NCBI RefSeq assembly: GCF_001611795.1
Contig: NZ_CP015098.1
Coordinates: forward strand, 2,604,001 to 2,668,000
Length of the DNA stretch: 64,000 bases
Direction: 5' to 3'
Origin: Streptomyces qaidamensis
GTDB lineage: Bacteria; Actinomycetota; Actinomycetes; Streptomycetales; Streptomycetaceae
Positions within the stretch are counted from its first letter, which is position 1; the number at the start of each line of letters is the position of its first letter. The translations under genes and the position numbers were made by a program. Of the stretch, positions 8,315 to 17,417 are shown one piece after another. The notes beneath the pieces are model-generated. The model saw only the letters and a program-made list of their open reading frames with translations. It had not been told where the DNA came from and did no database searches.

Positions 8315-8351
8315 AAGGGGGCGCTCACCGTTCGCGGTGGGCGCCCCCTTT
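8315..8351 (+). terminator. glnII terminator hairpin
   Basis: A 16-bp uninterrupted stem (8315-8330 with 8335-8350) closed by a TTCG tetraloop and ending in TTT, 20 bases after the glnII stop. This is one of the clearest intrinsic terminators in the window. Confidence 0.85.
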
Positions 8352-8468
8352 CGTCTGCCGCTCCGTCATGGCTCGGCGCGCAGTTCCCCGCGCCCCCTGA
8401 CGGGGCGCGGGTGTCCAAGCAGTGAGAGAAGGGTCCCGGTGCGGGATCAGCTCTGCTTCAATGGAGCC

Positions 8469-8591
8469 ATGGCCGGCTACCAGAAGTGCATCGCGACGGG
8501 TCGTCATGACCTGGAGCCCTTCTGGCCGTCCCGCCAGGATCACGACTTCGACCGGGTGTGTTGCCGCGCGATGAACGCGCCGGCCCTCTAA
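8469..8591 (+). CDS. Possible 40-residue small protein
   Basis: ATG 8469 is preceded by TGGAGCC and opens a 40-codon frame (MAGYQKCIATGRHDLEPFWP then DFDRVCCRAMNAPAL). Three cysteines and a non-repetitive composition make it more protein-like than most chance frames. No family is recognised, and the gap between the glnII terminator and the next regulator could equally be a long leader. Otherwise 8352-8709 shows nothing else definite. Confidence 0.3.
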   Translation: MAGYQKCIATGRHDLEPFWPSRQDHDFDRVCCRAMNAPAL

Positions 8592-8709
8592 AGCCGTACA
8601 CCCCGGCCTTCGGCCAGCGCGAACCGCGTACGTCTCTCGGCGAGCCCGATCACGAAACGCGGCCGTCGATCTCCCCGACGAACCCCTCGCGCGAAAGAGC
8701 TGACCTCTC

Positions 8710-9297
8710 ATGGCGACCACTCGTTCCCTGTCCCCCGCCGCCCCTCTCAACGCCCCCGCGCCGCACGGCCCCCGGCACCGGCTGCGTGCCGTCGAGCGGG
8801 ACGAGGTGGTGACCGTCGCGGACCTGCTGCCGGGTGCCACCTGGCTGCCGGCGCCGCCGCACACCCTGCCCACGCTGCCGGGGCAGCCGCCGATGGTCGG
8901 CTACCTGGTACTCGTCCCGGCCGACCAGCAGCCGCCGTTCCCGGCGGCGGTGCCGGACCCGCCGCGGGCCGCCGGGCCGGAGACCGCTGCCGAGCCGGGC
9001 GGCGAGCCGCTGATCCGCGTCGACACCGTGCAGCGCACCGCCCAGGTGGCCGGGCGGCCCCTCGACCTCACGTATCTGGAGTTCGAGCTGCTGGCGCACC
9101 TGGTGGCGCACCCGGGCCGGGTGCACACCCGCGACCAGCTGGTCGGCACGGTGTGGGGCTACGGGCACGTGGGTGACGGCCGCACGGTCGACGTCCACAT
9201 CGCCCGCCTGCGCCGCAAGCTGGGTGCGGAGCACCGCGACACGATCCGGACGGTGCGCCGCGTCGGCTACACGTACGTGCCCCCGACGGGACACTGA
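8710..9297 (+). CDS. OmpR/PhoB-type winged-helix regulator without a receiver domain
   Basis: A 195-residue putative transcription factor. Residues about 100-192 form a Trans_reg_C winged helix: LDLTYLEFELLAHLVAHPG, then the recognition region VHTRDQLVGTVWG and VDVHIARLRRKLG, ending RTVRRVGYTYVP. The first 100 residues are a proline/alanine-rich region (LPGATWLPAPPHTLPTLPGQ) with none of the aspartates of a CheY-like receiver, so it is not a standard response regulator and no kinase adjoins it. The stimulus is unknown. Start ATG 8710 follows GAGCTGACCTCTC, a modest ribosome site. Confidence 0.75.
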   Translation: MATTRSLSPAAPLNAPAPHGPRHRLRAVERDEVVTVADLLPGATWLPAPPHTLPTLPGQPPMVGYLVLVPADQQPPFPAAVPDPPRAAGPETAAEPGGEPLIRVDTVQRTAQVAGRPLDLTYLEFELLAHLVAHPGRVHTRDQLVGTVWGYGHVGDGRTVDVHIARLRRKLGAEHRDTIRTVRRVGYTYVPPTGH

Positions 9298-9378
9298 CGT
9301 CCCGGGCGACTGGGGCGCTGCGTCTGCTGACAGCAGATCCTGTTCCGCCCCCTCGCCCGAGCGGGCAGAGTCACCGGC

Positions 9379-10386
9379 ATGAGGCTTCTGATGCTGGGTG
9401 GTACGGAGTTCGTGGGGCGGGCCGTCGTGGAGGCGGCGCTGGGGCGAGGCTGGGACGTGACCGTCTTCCACCGGGGGCGGCACGAGGCACCGCCGGGAGC
9501 GCGGTCGCTGCTCGGCGACCGCACCGCGCCCGGCGGGCTGTCCGCCCTGGCCGACGACCCGGGCGAGTGGGACGTCGTCGTCGACACGTGGTCGGCGGCG
9601 CCGAGCGCGGTGCGGGACACGGCGCGGCTGCTGCGGGGCCGCGCCGGCCGGTACGTCTACGTGTCGAGCCGCTCGGTGTACGCATGGGGGCCCGCCCGGT
9701 TCGACGAGGACGCGCCCCTGGTGGAGGGGGCGTCGGCCGACGCGGAGCAGACCGACTACGCCCGGGACAAGCGGGGCGGCGAGCTGGCCGCCGTCGCGTC
9801 CTTCGGCTCGGACCGCTCGCTGCTCGTCCGGGCCGGGCTGATCCTCGGTCCGTACGAGAACGTCGGCCGCCTCCCGTGGTGGCTGACCCGGATGTCCCGC
9901 GGCGGCCCGGTCCTGGCGCCGGGGCCGCGGGGCCTCCCCCTGCAGTACATCGACGTCCGGGACCTGTCGGAGTGGATCGTCGGCGCGGTGGAGCGGGAGC
10001 TGAGCGGGCCGTACAACCTGGTCAGTCCGCAGGGCCACGCCACCATGGGCACGTTGCTCGAAGCTTGCGCGCGGGTCGCCGGCGGCGTCGCCGAACTCCG
10101 CTGGACCGAGCCCGGGGTGATCCTGGAGGCGGGCATCGAGCCGTGGACGGAGCTGCCGGTGTGGGTGCCGCCGGGCAGCGACCTGTACGACGCCCTGCAC
10201 AGCGCGGACGTCTCCCGGGCGGTCGGGGCCGGGCTGGTCTGCCGGCCCGTCGAGGAGACCGTGGCGGACACCTGGCGGTGGCTCCAGGACCTAGGGGGCG
10301 TGGCGCCGCAACGCCCGGACCGGACCGGCAAGGGCCTCGACCCGGAGGTGGAGGCGAAGGTGCTCGCGGCCGGCGCCGGTGCCTGA
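9379..10386 (+). CDS. NAD-dependent epimerase/dehydratase (extended SDR family)
   Basis: A 335-residue Rossmann-fold protein of the extended SDR type. The dinucleotide motif GGTEFVG is at 7-13, SSRSVY follows the fourth strand near 96-101, and a YxxxK pair is present (Y127, K131 in DYARDKRGG). Substrate binding continues with GPYENVGRLPWWL and LPLQYIDVRDLSEW, as in isoflavone-reductase/epimerase-like members. The substrate is unknown. The C-terminal ELPVWVPPGSDLYDALHSAD segment recurs in Streptomyces homologues of unassigned function. It is followed by a 90-base gap and then a two-component system; no functional link is apparent. Confidence 0.85.
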   Translation: MRLLMLGGTEFVGRAVVEAALGRGWDVTVFHRGRHEAPPGARSLLGDRTAPGGLSALADDPGEWDVVVDTWSAAPSAVRDTARLLRGRAGRYVYVSSRSVYAWGPARFDEDAPLVEGASADAEQTDYARDKRGGELAAVASFGSDRSLLVRAGLILGPYENVGRLPWWLTRMSRGGPVLAPGPRGLPLQYIDVRDLSEWIVGAVERELSGPYNLVSPQGHATMGTLLEACARVAGGVAELRWTEPGVILEAGIEPWTELPVWVPPGSDLYDALHSADVSRAVGAGLVCRPVEETVADTWRWLQDLGGVAPQRPDRTGKGLDPEVEAKVLAAGAGA

Positions 10387-10475
10387 GCTCCCCACCCGAG
10401 GTGTACGTAGCACCACCCCCCGACCGGGTGTCCCGGCCCCGTGACCCGGCACGCGCGCTCGACGAGACTGACGCC

Positions 10476-11735
10476 ATGACCACGGACACGATGAACGGCA
10501 ACGGGCGGACGACAGGGCGGGGCATCGGGCTCGCCGCGATGCGGGGGCTGGCACTGGCCCTCGTCTCCCTGCCGGGGGCGGTGCTGTGCTTCTGCCTGTC
10601 TCTGGTCTCGATCGCGCTCATACCCATCGGCATCGGTATCGTCACGACGCCGTACGTGCTGACGGGGGTGCGGGCGTTCGCGAACTCACGGCGGGTGCTC
10701 GCGGCGGAGTGGGGCGGGGTGCGGATCACTCCGGCGTACCGGCCGCTGCCGAAGGACGCCAACCCGTGGGCGCGCACCTTCGGGATGCTGCGCGACCCGG
10801 CGACCTGGCGGGACCTGCGGTGGCTGCCGGTCGACATGACCGCCGGGTTCGTCACGGCACTGCTGCCGGCGGCTCTGCTCCTCTATCCGCTGGAGGGGTT
10901 CGCGCTCGCGATCGGGCTGTGGCGGGTCTTCCCCGACGGGTACTGGTACGGGTTCGTGCCGGTCACCGGGCAGGCGTCCGCGTTCGGTGCGGCGGCCCTG
11001 GGTGCGGTGCTGCTGTTCCTCGCGCACTTCCTCACCCCGCGGCTGCTGGGCTTCCACTTCCGGCTCACCCGGGCCGTGCTCGGCAGCAACCAGCGGGAAC
11101 TGGCCGAGCGGGTGCGGTTCCTGACCGAGACCCGGCGGGACGCGGTCGACGCCTCAGCGGCCGAACTGCGTCGCATCGAGCGGGACCTGCACGACGGGGC
11201 CCAGGCCCGGCTGGTCGCGGTCGGCATGGACCTGGGCACCATCGAGGCGCTCCTCGACAAGGACCCGGCCCAGGCCAAGGAGTTGATCGCGCAGGCGCGG
11301 AAGTCCTCGGTGGAGGCGCTGTCCGAGCTGCGCGAGCTGGTACGGGGCATTCACCCGCCGGTCCTCGCCGAGCGGGGCCTCGGCGACGCGGTACGGGCGC
11401 TGGCGCTGCGGCTGCCGGTGGCCACCGAGGTGAGCGTGGACCTGCCCGGGCGGGCTCAGGCGCCGGTGGAGTCGGCCGCGTACTTCGCCGTGAGCGAGGT
11501 GCTCGCCAACGCCGTGAAGCACTCGGGCGCCGACCGGATCTGGATCGACCTGCACCGGGCGGACGGCATGCTGCGGGCGACCGTCACCGACAACGGCAAG
11601 GGCGGCGCGGTGATCGGGGCCGGTTCGGGACTGGCCGGGGTCGAGCGGCGACTGGGTACATTCGACGGCGTCCTGGCCGTCAGCAGTCCCGCGGGCGGCC
11701 CCACCATGGTCACCATGGAGATCCCTTGCGCGTAG
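10476..11735 (+). CDS. NarL-type sensor histidine kinase
   Basis: A 419-residue membrane histidine kinase of the HisKA_3 class. A PspC/DUF-like N-terminal region carries hydrophobic segments near residues 24-58, 122-145 and 168-190, with no sizeable external sensor domain. The dimerisation/phosphoacceptor motif ERDLHDGAQ places the phosphohistidine at H239. An HATPase_c domain follows (SEVLANAVKHSG, DNGKGG, GSGLAGVERRL). ATG 10476 begins MTTDTMNGNG. Its stop lies inside the first codons of the response regulator, so the pair is translationally coupled. The signal is unknown; kinases with this architecture in Actinobacteria are often cell-envelope sensors. Confidence 0.9.
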   Translation: MTTDTMNGNGRTTGRGIGLAAMRGLALALVSLPGAVLCFCLSLVSIALIPIGIGIVTTPYVLTGVRAFANSRRVLAAEWGGVRITPAYRPLPKDANPWARTFGMLRDPATWRDLRWLPVDMTAGFVTALLPAALLLYPLEGFALAIGLWRVFPDGYWYGFVPVTGQASAFGAAALGAVLLFLAHFLTPRLLGFHFRLTRAVLGSNQRELAERVRFLTETRRDAVDASAAELRRIERDLHDGAQARLVAVGMDLGTIEALLDKDPAQAKELIAQARKSSVEALSELRELVRGIHPPVLAERGLGDAVRALALRLPVATEVSVDLPGRAQAPVESAAYFAVSEVLANAVKHSGADRIWIDLHRADGMLRATVTDNGKGGAVIGAGSGLAGVERRLGTFDGVLAVSSPAGGPTMVTMEIPCA

Positions 11736-12379
11736 TCCTGGCCGAAGACCTCTTCCTGCTGCGCGACGGGCTCGTCCGGCTGCTGCAGGCGCACGGCTTC
11801 GAGATCGCGGCGGCCGTCGAGTCCGGGCCCGAACTGGCCGCCGCGCTGGCCGAACTGGACCCGGACGTCGCCGTGGTCGATGTCCGCCTGCCGCCCACGC
11901 ACACCGACGAGGGCCTGCAGTGCGCGCTCGGCGCCCGCAGGCAGCGGCCCGGGCTGCCGGTGCTGGTGCTCTCCCAGCACGTGGAGCAGCTGTACGCGCG
12001 TGAGCTGCTCGCCGACGGCACCGGCGGCGTCGGTTACCTGCTGAAGGACCGGGTGTTCGACGCCGAGCAGTTCGTGGACGCCGTACGGCGTGTCGCCGCC
12101 GGGGGCACGGCGATGGACCCGCAGGTCATCCAGCAGCTGCTGGCCCGCCGTTCGGGCGACGACCGGCCGCTGGCGCGGCTGACGCCCCGGGAACGGGAGG
12201 TGCTGGAGCTGATGGCGCAGGGCCGGTCCAACGCGGCGATCGCCGGGAAGCTGGTCGTGACGGAACGGGCGATCGCCAAGCACACCGCCAACATCTTCGC
12301 CAAACTGGGGCTTGAGGTCTCGGACGACGACAACCGGCGCGTGCTGGCGGTTCTCGCGTATCTCGACCACGGGCGGTGA
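11726..12379 (+). CDS. NarL/LuxR-type response regulator, TTG start overlapping the kinase
   Basis: A 217-residue cognate regulator. The receiver domain (1-125) has E7/D8, phosphoacceptor D52 in VVDVRLP and the late lysine in GYLLKDR. The C-terminal LuxR-type helix-turn-helix begins LTPREREVLELMAQGRSN. In-frame coding starts immediately at a TTG (11726), with GGAG 5 bases upstream and a 10-base overlap with the kinase gene. No ATG or GTG lies near the expected N-terminus, so TTG is the credible start. This indicates one mRNA and coupled translation. Targets are unknown. Confidence 0.9.
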   Translation: MRVVLAEDLFLLRDGLVRLLQAHGFEIAAAVESGPELAAALAELDPDVAVVDVRLPPTHTDEGLQCALGARRQRPGLPVLVLSQHVEQLYARELLADGTGGVGYLLKDRVFDAEQFVDAVRRVAAGGTAMDPQVIQQLLARRSGDDRPLARLTPREREVLELMAQGRSNAAIAGKLVVTERAIAKHTANIFAKLGLEVSDDDNRRVLAVLAYLDHGR

Positions 12380-12582
12380 AACCGGACGGGCCGCCTCACC
12401 CACTGTGGATGATCCACAACTCCCGGTGCCGAAGGGGCTGTTGAGGGCACAGAGTCCTCACGAATCTCGCATCAATTTCCGAGACCTCTGAACACCCCTG
12501 GGACGCCCTCCGTATGGAAGGGAGCCGCTTCACTCCTGTCGGGCGCCTCGATGCCCCCGAAAAAGGAAGTCAGAGGAGTTCC

Positions 12583-14130
12583 ATGGGACGCAACACAAGA
12601 AAACGCCGTACGCCGCTGGCCACCAAGGCCATTGCCGCATCGGCGGCCCTAGCGCTCGGTGGGGGCGGGCTGATCTGGGCGAACTTCTATGCCTCGGCGC
12701 ACGAGGAGAACTCGGCGAACCAGACGAAGTCCGCGGGCGCGCAGATCGCCACGATCCAGTGCCCCGACGTCGGGCAGAAGCTGACCGACGTGCCGGACGG
12801 TGCTCGCCAGGGGGTGGACAAGGAGCTGGCCAACCTCGACAAGCAGATCACCGAGGCGTACACCCGGCTCGCCTCCACGCGTCAGGCACAGGCCGGTGAC
12901 GCGGGCTTCGTCAACAACGCGATTCTCGGCCCGCTGAAGTCCAAGCGCGTCGCCGCCATCGACCGGATCGGGATCAACATCCGGCGGGTGGGCGGCAACG
13001 CCCCGGGCAACCTCGAACAGCTCGCCGAGTGCAAGGGCATGGGGGCCGAGCAGCCGGAGACCAACGACGGCAACGGCGGTGGTCAGAACAACGGCGACCA
13101 GAACCAGGGCGGTCAGGACCAGGGCGGCGACCAGAACCAGGGCGGCGGCCAGGACCAGGGCGGCGGCCAGGGCGGCGGCCAGGCCGGCGACAACGGCAAC
13201 GGGGCCGCGGGTCCGGTGGCTGCCGACTTCGTGAACATCAACGACGTCCAGCCCAACTCCCGCAACCTCCCGAACGGTCTCGCCGCGAACGGGGACTCCG
13301 GATCCACCGGCTCGTTCACCGCGGAGTGCGGTGTCAACGAGAACAACCTGTTCAACAGTGACAACCTGATCGTCGCCCCGGGTGTCGACAACGGCGCGCA
13401 CCACACGCACGACTACGTCGGCAACCAGGACAACGACGCGTTCTCCAGCGACGAGGACCTGGCCAACGCCGCCACCTCGTGCCAGAACCAGGGCGACAAG
13501 TCCACCTACTACTGGCCGGTGCTGCGTCTGCAGGACGGTACGCAGGAGTTCGACGCGGGTGACCTGGGAGGTGGCGCCGAGGGCAACGTCGGCAAGATCC
13601 TCAAGGCCAGCCAGGCCGATATGAAGTTCGTCGGCAACAAGGCGAGCGACGTCGTCGCGATGCCGAAGTTCCTGCGCATCATCACCGGTGACGCCAAGGC
13701 CTTCACCAACGGTCTCGCCAACGCCAACACCTCGTTCAGCTGCACCGGCTTCGAGGACCGGCAGGTGACGGACAAGTACGTGATCTGCCCCGAGGGCAGC
13801 CAGGTGGTGCGGACGTCCAACTTCCAGAGCTGCTGGGACGGACAGAACATCGACAGCGCCAACCACCGTGACCACGTGGCCTTCGTCCAGCAGGACGGCA
13901 GCTGCGCGAACGGCTTCAAGGCGATCCCGCAGCTCCAGGTCCGCCTGGTGTACGACGTTCCCGCCCCGACCATCGAGAACGGTCAGGTCAAGAGCCCGTA
14001 CGCCGTGGACGGCTTCCCGGAGCAGCTGCACAAGCCGATCACCGACCACAACGACTTCATCAACGTCATGGACGAGAACCTGATGAACAAGGTGGTTCAG
14101 TGCATCAATAGCGGCCAGGACTGCAAGTAA
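12583..14130 (+). CDS. Secreted DUF1996 protein with glycine/glutamine-rich linker
   Basis: A 515-residue exported protein. A twin-basic N-terminus ([20 protein letters not shown]) and hydrophobic core form a signal peptide. Residues about 45-160 are helical. A low-complexity linker of [14 protein letters not shown] repeats follows (about 163-208), then a DUF1996 domain to the end with conserved cysteines and a histidine-rich motif ([39 protein letters not shown]). DUF1996 domains occur in secreted bacterial and fungal proteins and have no proven activity. GAGGAG precedes ATG 12583 by 4 bases. A strong hairpin ends the unit, so it is monocistronic. Confidence 0.85.
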   Translation: MGRNTRKRRTPLATKAIAASAALALGGGGLIWANFYASAHEENSANQTKSAGAQIATIQCPDVGQKLTDVPDGARQGVDKELANLDKQITEAYTRLASTRQAQAGDAGFVNNAILGPLKSKRVAAIDRIGINIRRVGGNAPGNLEQLAECKGMGAEQPETNDGNGGGQNNGDQNQGGQDQGGDQNQGGGQDQGGGQGGGQAGDNGNGAAGPVAADFVNINDVQPNSRNLPNGLAANGDSGSTGSFTAECGVNENNLFNSDNLIVAPGVDNGAHHTHDYVGNQDNDAFSSDEDLANAATSCQNQGDKSTYYWPVLRLQDGTQEFDAGDLGGGAEGNVGKILKASQADMKFVGNKASDVVAMPKFLRIITGDAKAFTNGLANANTSFSCTGFEDRQVTDKYVICPEGSQVVRTSNFQSCWDGQNIDSANHRDHVAFVQQDGSCANGFKAIPQLQVRLVYDVPAPTIENGQVKSPYAVDGFPEQLHKPITDHNDFINVMDENLMNKVVQCINSGQDCK

Positions 14131-14142
14131 CGGTCCGCTAGA

Positions 14143-14176
14143 AAAGCCGGCGGTGGGAGATCCCACCGCCGGCTTT
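14143..14176. terminator. Terminator between the DUF1996 gene and the convergent lipoprotein gene
   Basis: A perfect 15-bp stem (14143-14157 with 14162-14176) starting AAA and ending TTT, around a 4-base loop. It can serve both converging genes. Confidence 0.85.
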
Positions 14177-14200
14177 CGCGTGTCCGCCGAAGCGAAGCGG

Positions 14201-14656
14201 TCAGTTGTCGTGGTGACCGGAGTGCGCCGGCTCGTTCTTCTTGCCACCGCCGGGGGCGTGACTCGCGTGGTTGAGCCCCACCTCCACCGTGCCGCCCAGC
14301 GTGCCGCGCAACGTCTGCAGCACGTCCTCGTGGCCGACGGCCACCCACTTGCGCCCGACCAGGTAGAAACCGCCGTAGTCCTTGGCCGTGTTGATCCACT
14401 CGCGCTGGCCGCGGTCGGTGGCGAAGGTGGCGAGGACGTACTTCTCCTTGCCCTTCTTGCACAGCGCCTGGCGGATGGTGTCCGCGTCGGTCTGCATGTT
14501 CGGCTTGCAGTCGGCCTCGGCCGCGATGTGCTCCAGGCTGCCGCTCACCTCCTTCGGAACGGCCGCCTCGTCCTTGCCGCCGGATCCGCCGCAGCCGGTC
14601 AGCGCCAGTATCGCCACCGCGCCGCTCAGTGCGAGCATCGGTCGGGTCACCCTCAT
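14201..14656 (-). CDS. Small secreted lipoprotein of unknown function
   Basis: A 151-residue lipoprotein. Signal peptide MRVTRPMLALSGAVAILALT is followed by lipobox LTGC (Cys22) and a GGSGG spacer. The mature part has a cysteine pair (DCKPNM, ALCKKGK) and a compact alpha/beta region (EKYVLATFATDRGQREWI, GGFYLVGRKWVAVGH), ending in a glycine/histidine-rich tail (HAPGGGKKNEPAHSGHHDN). GAGGAAC lies before ATG 14656, which decides against an upstream in-frame ATG. The His-rich tail could bind metal; this is inference. No family name is recognised. Confidence 0.75.
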   Translation of the reverse strand: MRVTRPMLALSGAVAILALTGCGGSGGKDEAAVPKEVSGSLEHIAAEADCKPNMQTDADTIRQALCKKGKEKYVLATFATDRGQREWINTAKDYGGFYLVGRKWVAVGHEDVLQTLRGTLGGTVEVGLNHASHAPGGGKKNEPAHSGHHDN

Positions 14657-14817
14657 CTGTTCCTCCGGTCCTCGTCGGCACGGTCCTGCCACGGCACGAT
14701 CCGGACGCATGCCGCACGGAGCCCCGGCAAGAGGCTCTCGCCTTCGATACGGCTGCGGCGTCCGCCGTGCTCAAAATCCCGCTGCCCCGGTGTGCACGCG
14801 TGTGCGAGGGTGTCCGG

Positions 14818-15351
14818 GTGGATCAGGACTGGGAAGACCGTGTGGCCGCCCTCTGGGACCGTTTCGACGACTACGCCGAGACGGAGGAGGACGAGGCCCG
14901 CTTCCGCTCCGACGTCGACGCCCTCGTCGCCGAGCTGCCGGAGGGCAGTCCGCACGGCCCCTTCGAGCAGGCCTGCGCCTGGGACTCCACGGGCCGCTCC
15001 GACAAGGCGGTCCCCCTGTACCAGGAGGCGCTGGGGCTGGGCCTGGCCGACGTGAGCCCCTACAAGGCCCGCCGGACGAAGATCCAGCTGGCCAGCTCGC
15101 TGCGGAACGTCGGCCGGGCCGAGGAGGGCGTGGCCCTGCTGACGCCCGAGCTTCTCGCGCCGTCCGACGAGCTGGACGACGCCGTACGCGCCTGTCTCGC
15201 CCTGTGTCTGTCGAGCCTCGGCCGCGACCGGGAGGCCCTGGCGCTGGCCTTGGGCGCCCTGGCCCCGCATCTGCCGCGCTACCAGCGGTCGATGGCGAAC
15301 TACGCCCGGCTGCTCGTGGAGCCCGAGCCCGGGCAGCACCCGGGGGCGTGA
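14818..15351 (+). CDS. Tetratricopeptide-repeat protein
   Basis: A 177-residue soluble protein made largely of TPR-like helical pairs (FEQACAWDSTGRSDKAVPLY, then KIQLASSLRNVGRAEEGVAL, then CLALCLSSLGRDREALALAL). This small family is common in bacilli and actinobacteria and is sometimes labelled TPR-5-like; its partner is unknown. GTG 14818 follows GCGAGGG at 8 bases. The region upstream is divergent from the lipoprotein gene, so the 161 bases between them likely hold both promoters. Confidence 0.75.
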   Translation: MDQDWEDRVAALWDRFDDYAETEEDEARFRSDVDALVAELPEGSPHGPFEQACAWDSTGRSDKAVPLYQEALGLGLADVSPYKARRTKIQLASSLRNVGRAEEGVALLTPELLAPSDELDDAVRACLALCLSSLGRDREALALALGALAPHLPRYQRSMANYARLLVEPEPGQHPGA

Positions 15352-15399
15352 CGCTCCGCTCCCAGGTGACCATCCACCGATTCGCTCGTTCTGCTGAAC

Positions 15400-17322
15400 G
15401 TGCAGTCACAGGATGTCGCCCAGCGCCCCGCACCTCTCTCCCCCGCCGGTCCGGTCGTGGACGTCGAGCAGGCCGAGGCCGCGCTCGTCGAGCACTATCC
15501 GCGGCTCGTCCGGCTGGCCTACCTGGTGCTGCCGCCCCGGCTGGGCCGCAGCCGCCGCGTCCTGACCGCACACGCCCTCACCCAGCGGGCCCTCCCCCGC
15601 AACCGCACACCGGCCCCGGTGATCCCCGCCCAGTCCACCGGCCGGGACGGTGACCCGGGCTATGCCCTGGTCCGTCTCCAGGTGCTGCGCGCGGCGCTGG
15701 AGGCGGGGCTGCCGCTGACGGCGAAGGCCTGGCCCAAGAGGGCCCAGCTGCCGCCGCTGCTGCCGCACGTGTGGGGCCTGAAGCTGTTCCCGCGCTCCGG
15801 CGGCGCCGACGAACTCGCTCTGGACCAGCGGCTGTCCACCCTGTCGGGACCGGCCCGGGCCGCCTACGCGCTGCGCGGTCTGGAGCGGCTCACGGACGAC
15901 GGGGTGTGCAAGGTCCTCGCCGCGGTGGGCGTCGCCGACCCGGAGGGCGCGGTGCTGGAGGCCGACGGGATCCCCGCCGAGTACGGGCTGCTCGACTCCA
16001 CCGAATTCGACCCCTGCTCGCTCCAGGCCCGCCCCACCGACCTGATGCGCCGCCGCCAGCACCTGAAAGCCGCGCTGGCCGCCGGTGCCGCCCTGCTGGT
16101 GTGCGGGGCGCTGCTCGGCCTGCCCGGTGAGGGCTGGGGCCCCGACGGTGCCGCGGCACCACCGTACGCGCAGAACCCTGCCGCGCAGGCCGCCCTGGAC
16201 CCCTCGAAGCTGACCCTGATGCCCCCGGCCGTCTGGCGCAACTCGGCACGCACCGACTTCTCCGTGTGGCCGGCCCGCGGCGACCTCACCGGCGACAAGG
16301 CCCTGCTGCGCCGCGCCCTGGCCGTGTGGGCCCGCCCGGGCGAGACGGTCCAGGTGTCGGTGACCCCCGGCACCCTCTCCGGCGGCCCGGCCGGACCGCC
16401 CCAGCTGCTGTACGCGGGGGCGGTCGACGCGGCGCGCGTGGTGATCCTCTACGACGGTCTGCGCATCGTCCGGTACGCCGAGCCGAAGGACGGCACGCAG
16501 GGCGCCGCCCTCGACTTCGCCCGGGTCGACGGGGCCGGCCGGGCCGAGGCGGGCGCGGTGGTCCTGGGCCGCTCCGACGGCAACGTCCGCTATCTGACGG
16601 CCCCTTGGGTGAAGAAGGCCGGTGAGCGGGACCTGATGAAGCCGGGCTCCGGCGCGATGGACCTCACGCTCACCGACGGTGTGACCGCGCCCCTGGCCAG
16701 CCCGGCCCTGCGGTCCGGCCCCTGCACCTCGTGGAACGTGCTGCAGCTGACCGACGGCGCAAGGACGCGGCTGCTGACCGACCTCGGCGAGCTCGTCCCG
16801 GCGCGGCTCACCACCGGACGGCCGGGCTCCCCGCGTGAGGTGTCCGGCGCCGCGGCGCTGCGCACCTGGCAGCCGTTCGCCTGCTCGCTGGGCACGGTGC
16901 GCTCGGCGGGGGTGCGGAGTGTCAACGCCTGGGCGTTCAACGAGCAGCCGCTGCCCGACGCGAGCGGCTCGGCGGCGTGGGTGTGCACGCGGGCCGAGAC
17001 CTGGCGGGGCGGCGGGGCGCGGGTGCTGGCGCAGTTCCACACGCCGGGCGGGGCGTACGGGGCGGCGGCTGCGAAGGCCGAGAACGTCCCGGCGTGCGGG
17101 GCGCGTGACCCGCATGTGCTGGCCGGGGTGCTGTGGAAGTCGAAGGCCGGCGACTGGTACCTGCTGGCCGCGGGAGGCCGGGAGACCGCGTCGATCCGGG
17201 CGACGGGCGGCGTGGACGGGGTCGCGCAGAGCAGTCTGCTGACCGTGCCGGCCGAGCAGGGAGCGCAGGCTCAGCTCAAGGGCACCCTGAAGGACGGGCG
17301 TTCGCTGCGCGGACTGCGCTGA
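15400..17322 (+). CDS. Single-span membrane protein with sigma-like N-terminal region
   Basis: A 640-residue protein. Residues about 25-200 resemble an ECF sigma factor core in composition (AALVEHYPRLVRLAYLVLPP; LSGPARAAYALRGLERLTDD) but lack a convincing region 4 helix-turn-helix. A membrane segment (about 222-240) follows the basic stretch DLMRRRQHLK. The remaining about 400 residues are probably extracellular, with four cysteines and beta-rich segments. This suggests an inside-out link between a degenerate sigma-like domain and an external domain; no function is known. GTG 15400 is the first start in frame, but no good ribosome site marks it. It follows the TPR gene by 48 bases. Confidence 0.7.
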   Translation: MQSQDVAQRPAPLSPAGPVVDVEQAEAALVEHYPRLVRLAYLVLPPRLGRSRRVLTAHALTQRALPRNRTPAPVIPAQSTGRDGDPGYALVRLQVLRAALEAGLPLTAKAWPKRAQLPPLLPHVWGLKLFPRSGGADELALDQRLSTLSGPARAAYALRGLERLTDDGVCKVLAAVGVADPEGAVLEADGIPAEYGLLDSTEFDPCSLQARPTDLMRRRQHLKAALAAGAALLVCGALLGLPGEGWGPDGAAAPPYAQNPAAQAALDPSKLTLMPPAVWRNSARTDFSVWPARGDLTGDKALLRRALAVWARPGETVQVSVTPGTLSGGPAGPPQLLYAGAVDAARVVILYDGLRIVRYAEPKDGTQGAALDFARVDGAGRAEAGAVVLGRSDGNVRYLTAPWVKKAGERDLMKPGSGAMDLTLTDGVTAPLASPALRSGPCTSWNVLQLTDGARTRLLTDLGELVPARLTTGRPGSPREVSGAAALRTWQPFACSLGTVRSAGVRSVNAWAFNEQPLPDASGSAAWVCTRAETWRGGGARVLAQFHTPGGAYGAAAAKAENVPACGARDPHVLAGVLWKSKAGDWYLLAAGGRETASIRATGGVDGVAQSSLLTVPAEQGAQAQLKGTLKDGRSLRGLR

Positions 17323-17369
17323 CGCGGGCGGTTTCCGGGCCCGCGAGGTGAGGCCGGGGAAGACCCCGT

Positions 17370-17403
17370 GATCGATCCGGCCCGTTCGAGGCCGGAATCG
17401 ATC
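17370..17403. promoter_or_regulatory. Imperfect palindrome, candidate operator of the downstream TetR gene
   Basis: Half-sites GATCGATCCGGCC (17370-17382) and GGCCGGAATCGATC (17390-17403) flank a 7-base centre and end 14 bases before the TetR start codon. The placement suits autoregulation. Confidence 0.5.
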
Positions 17404-17417
17404 GGTAAGGTGTTCGT

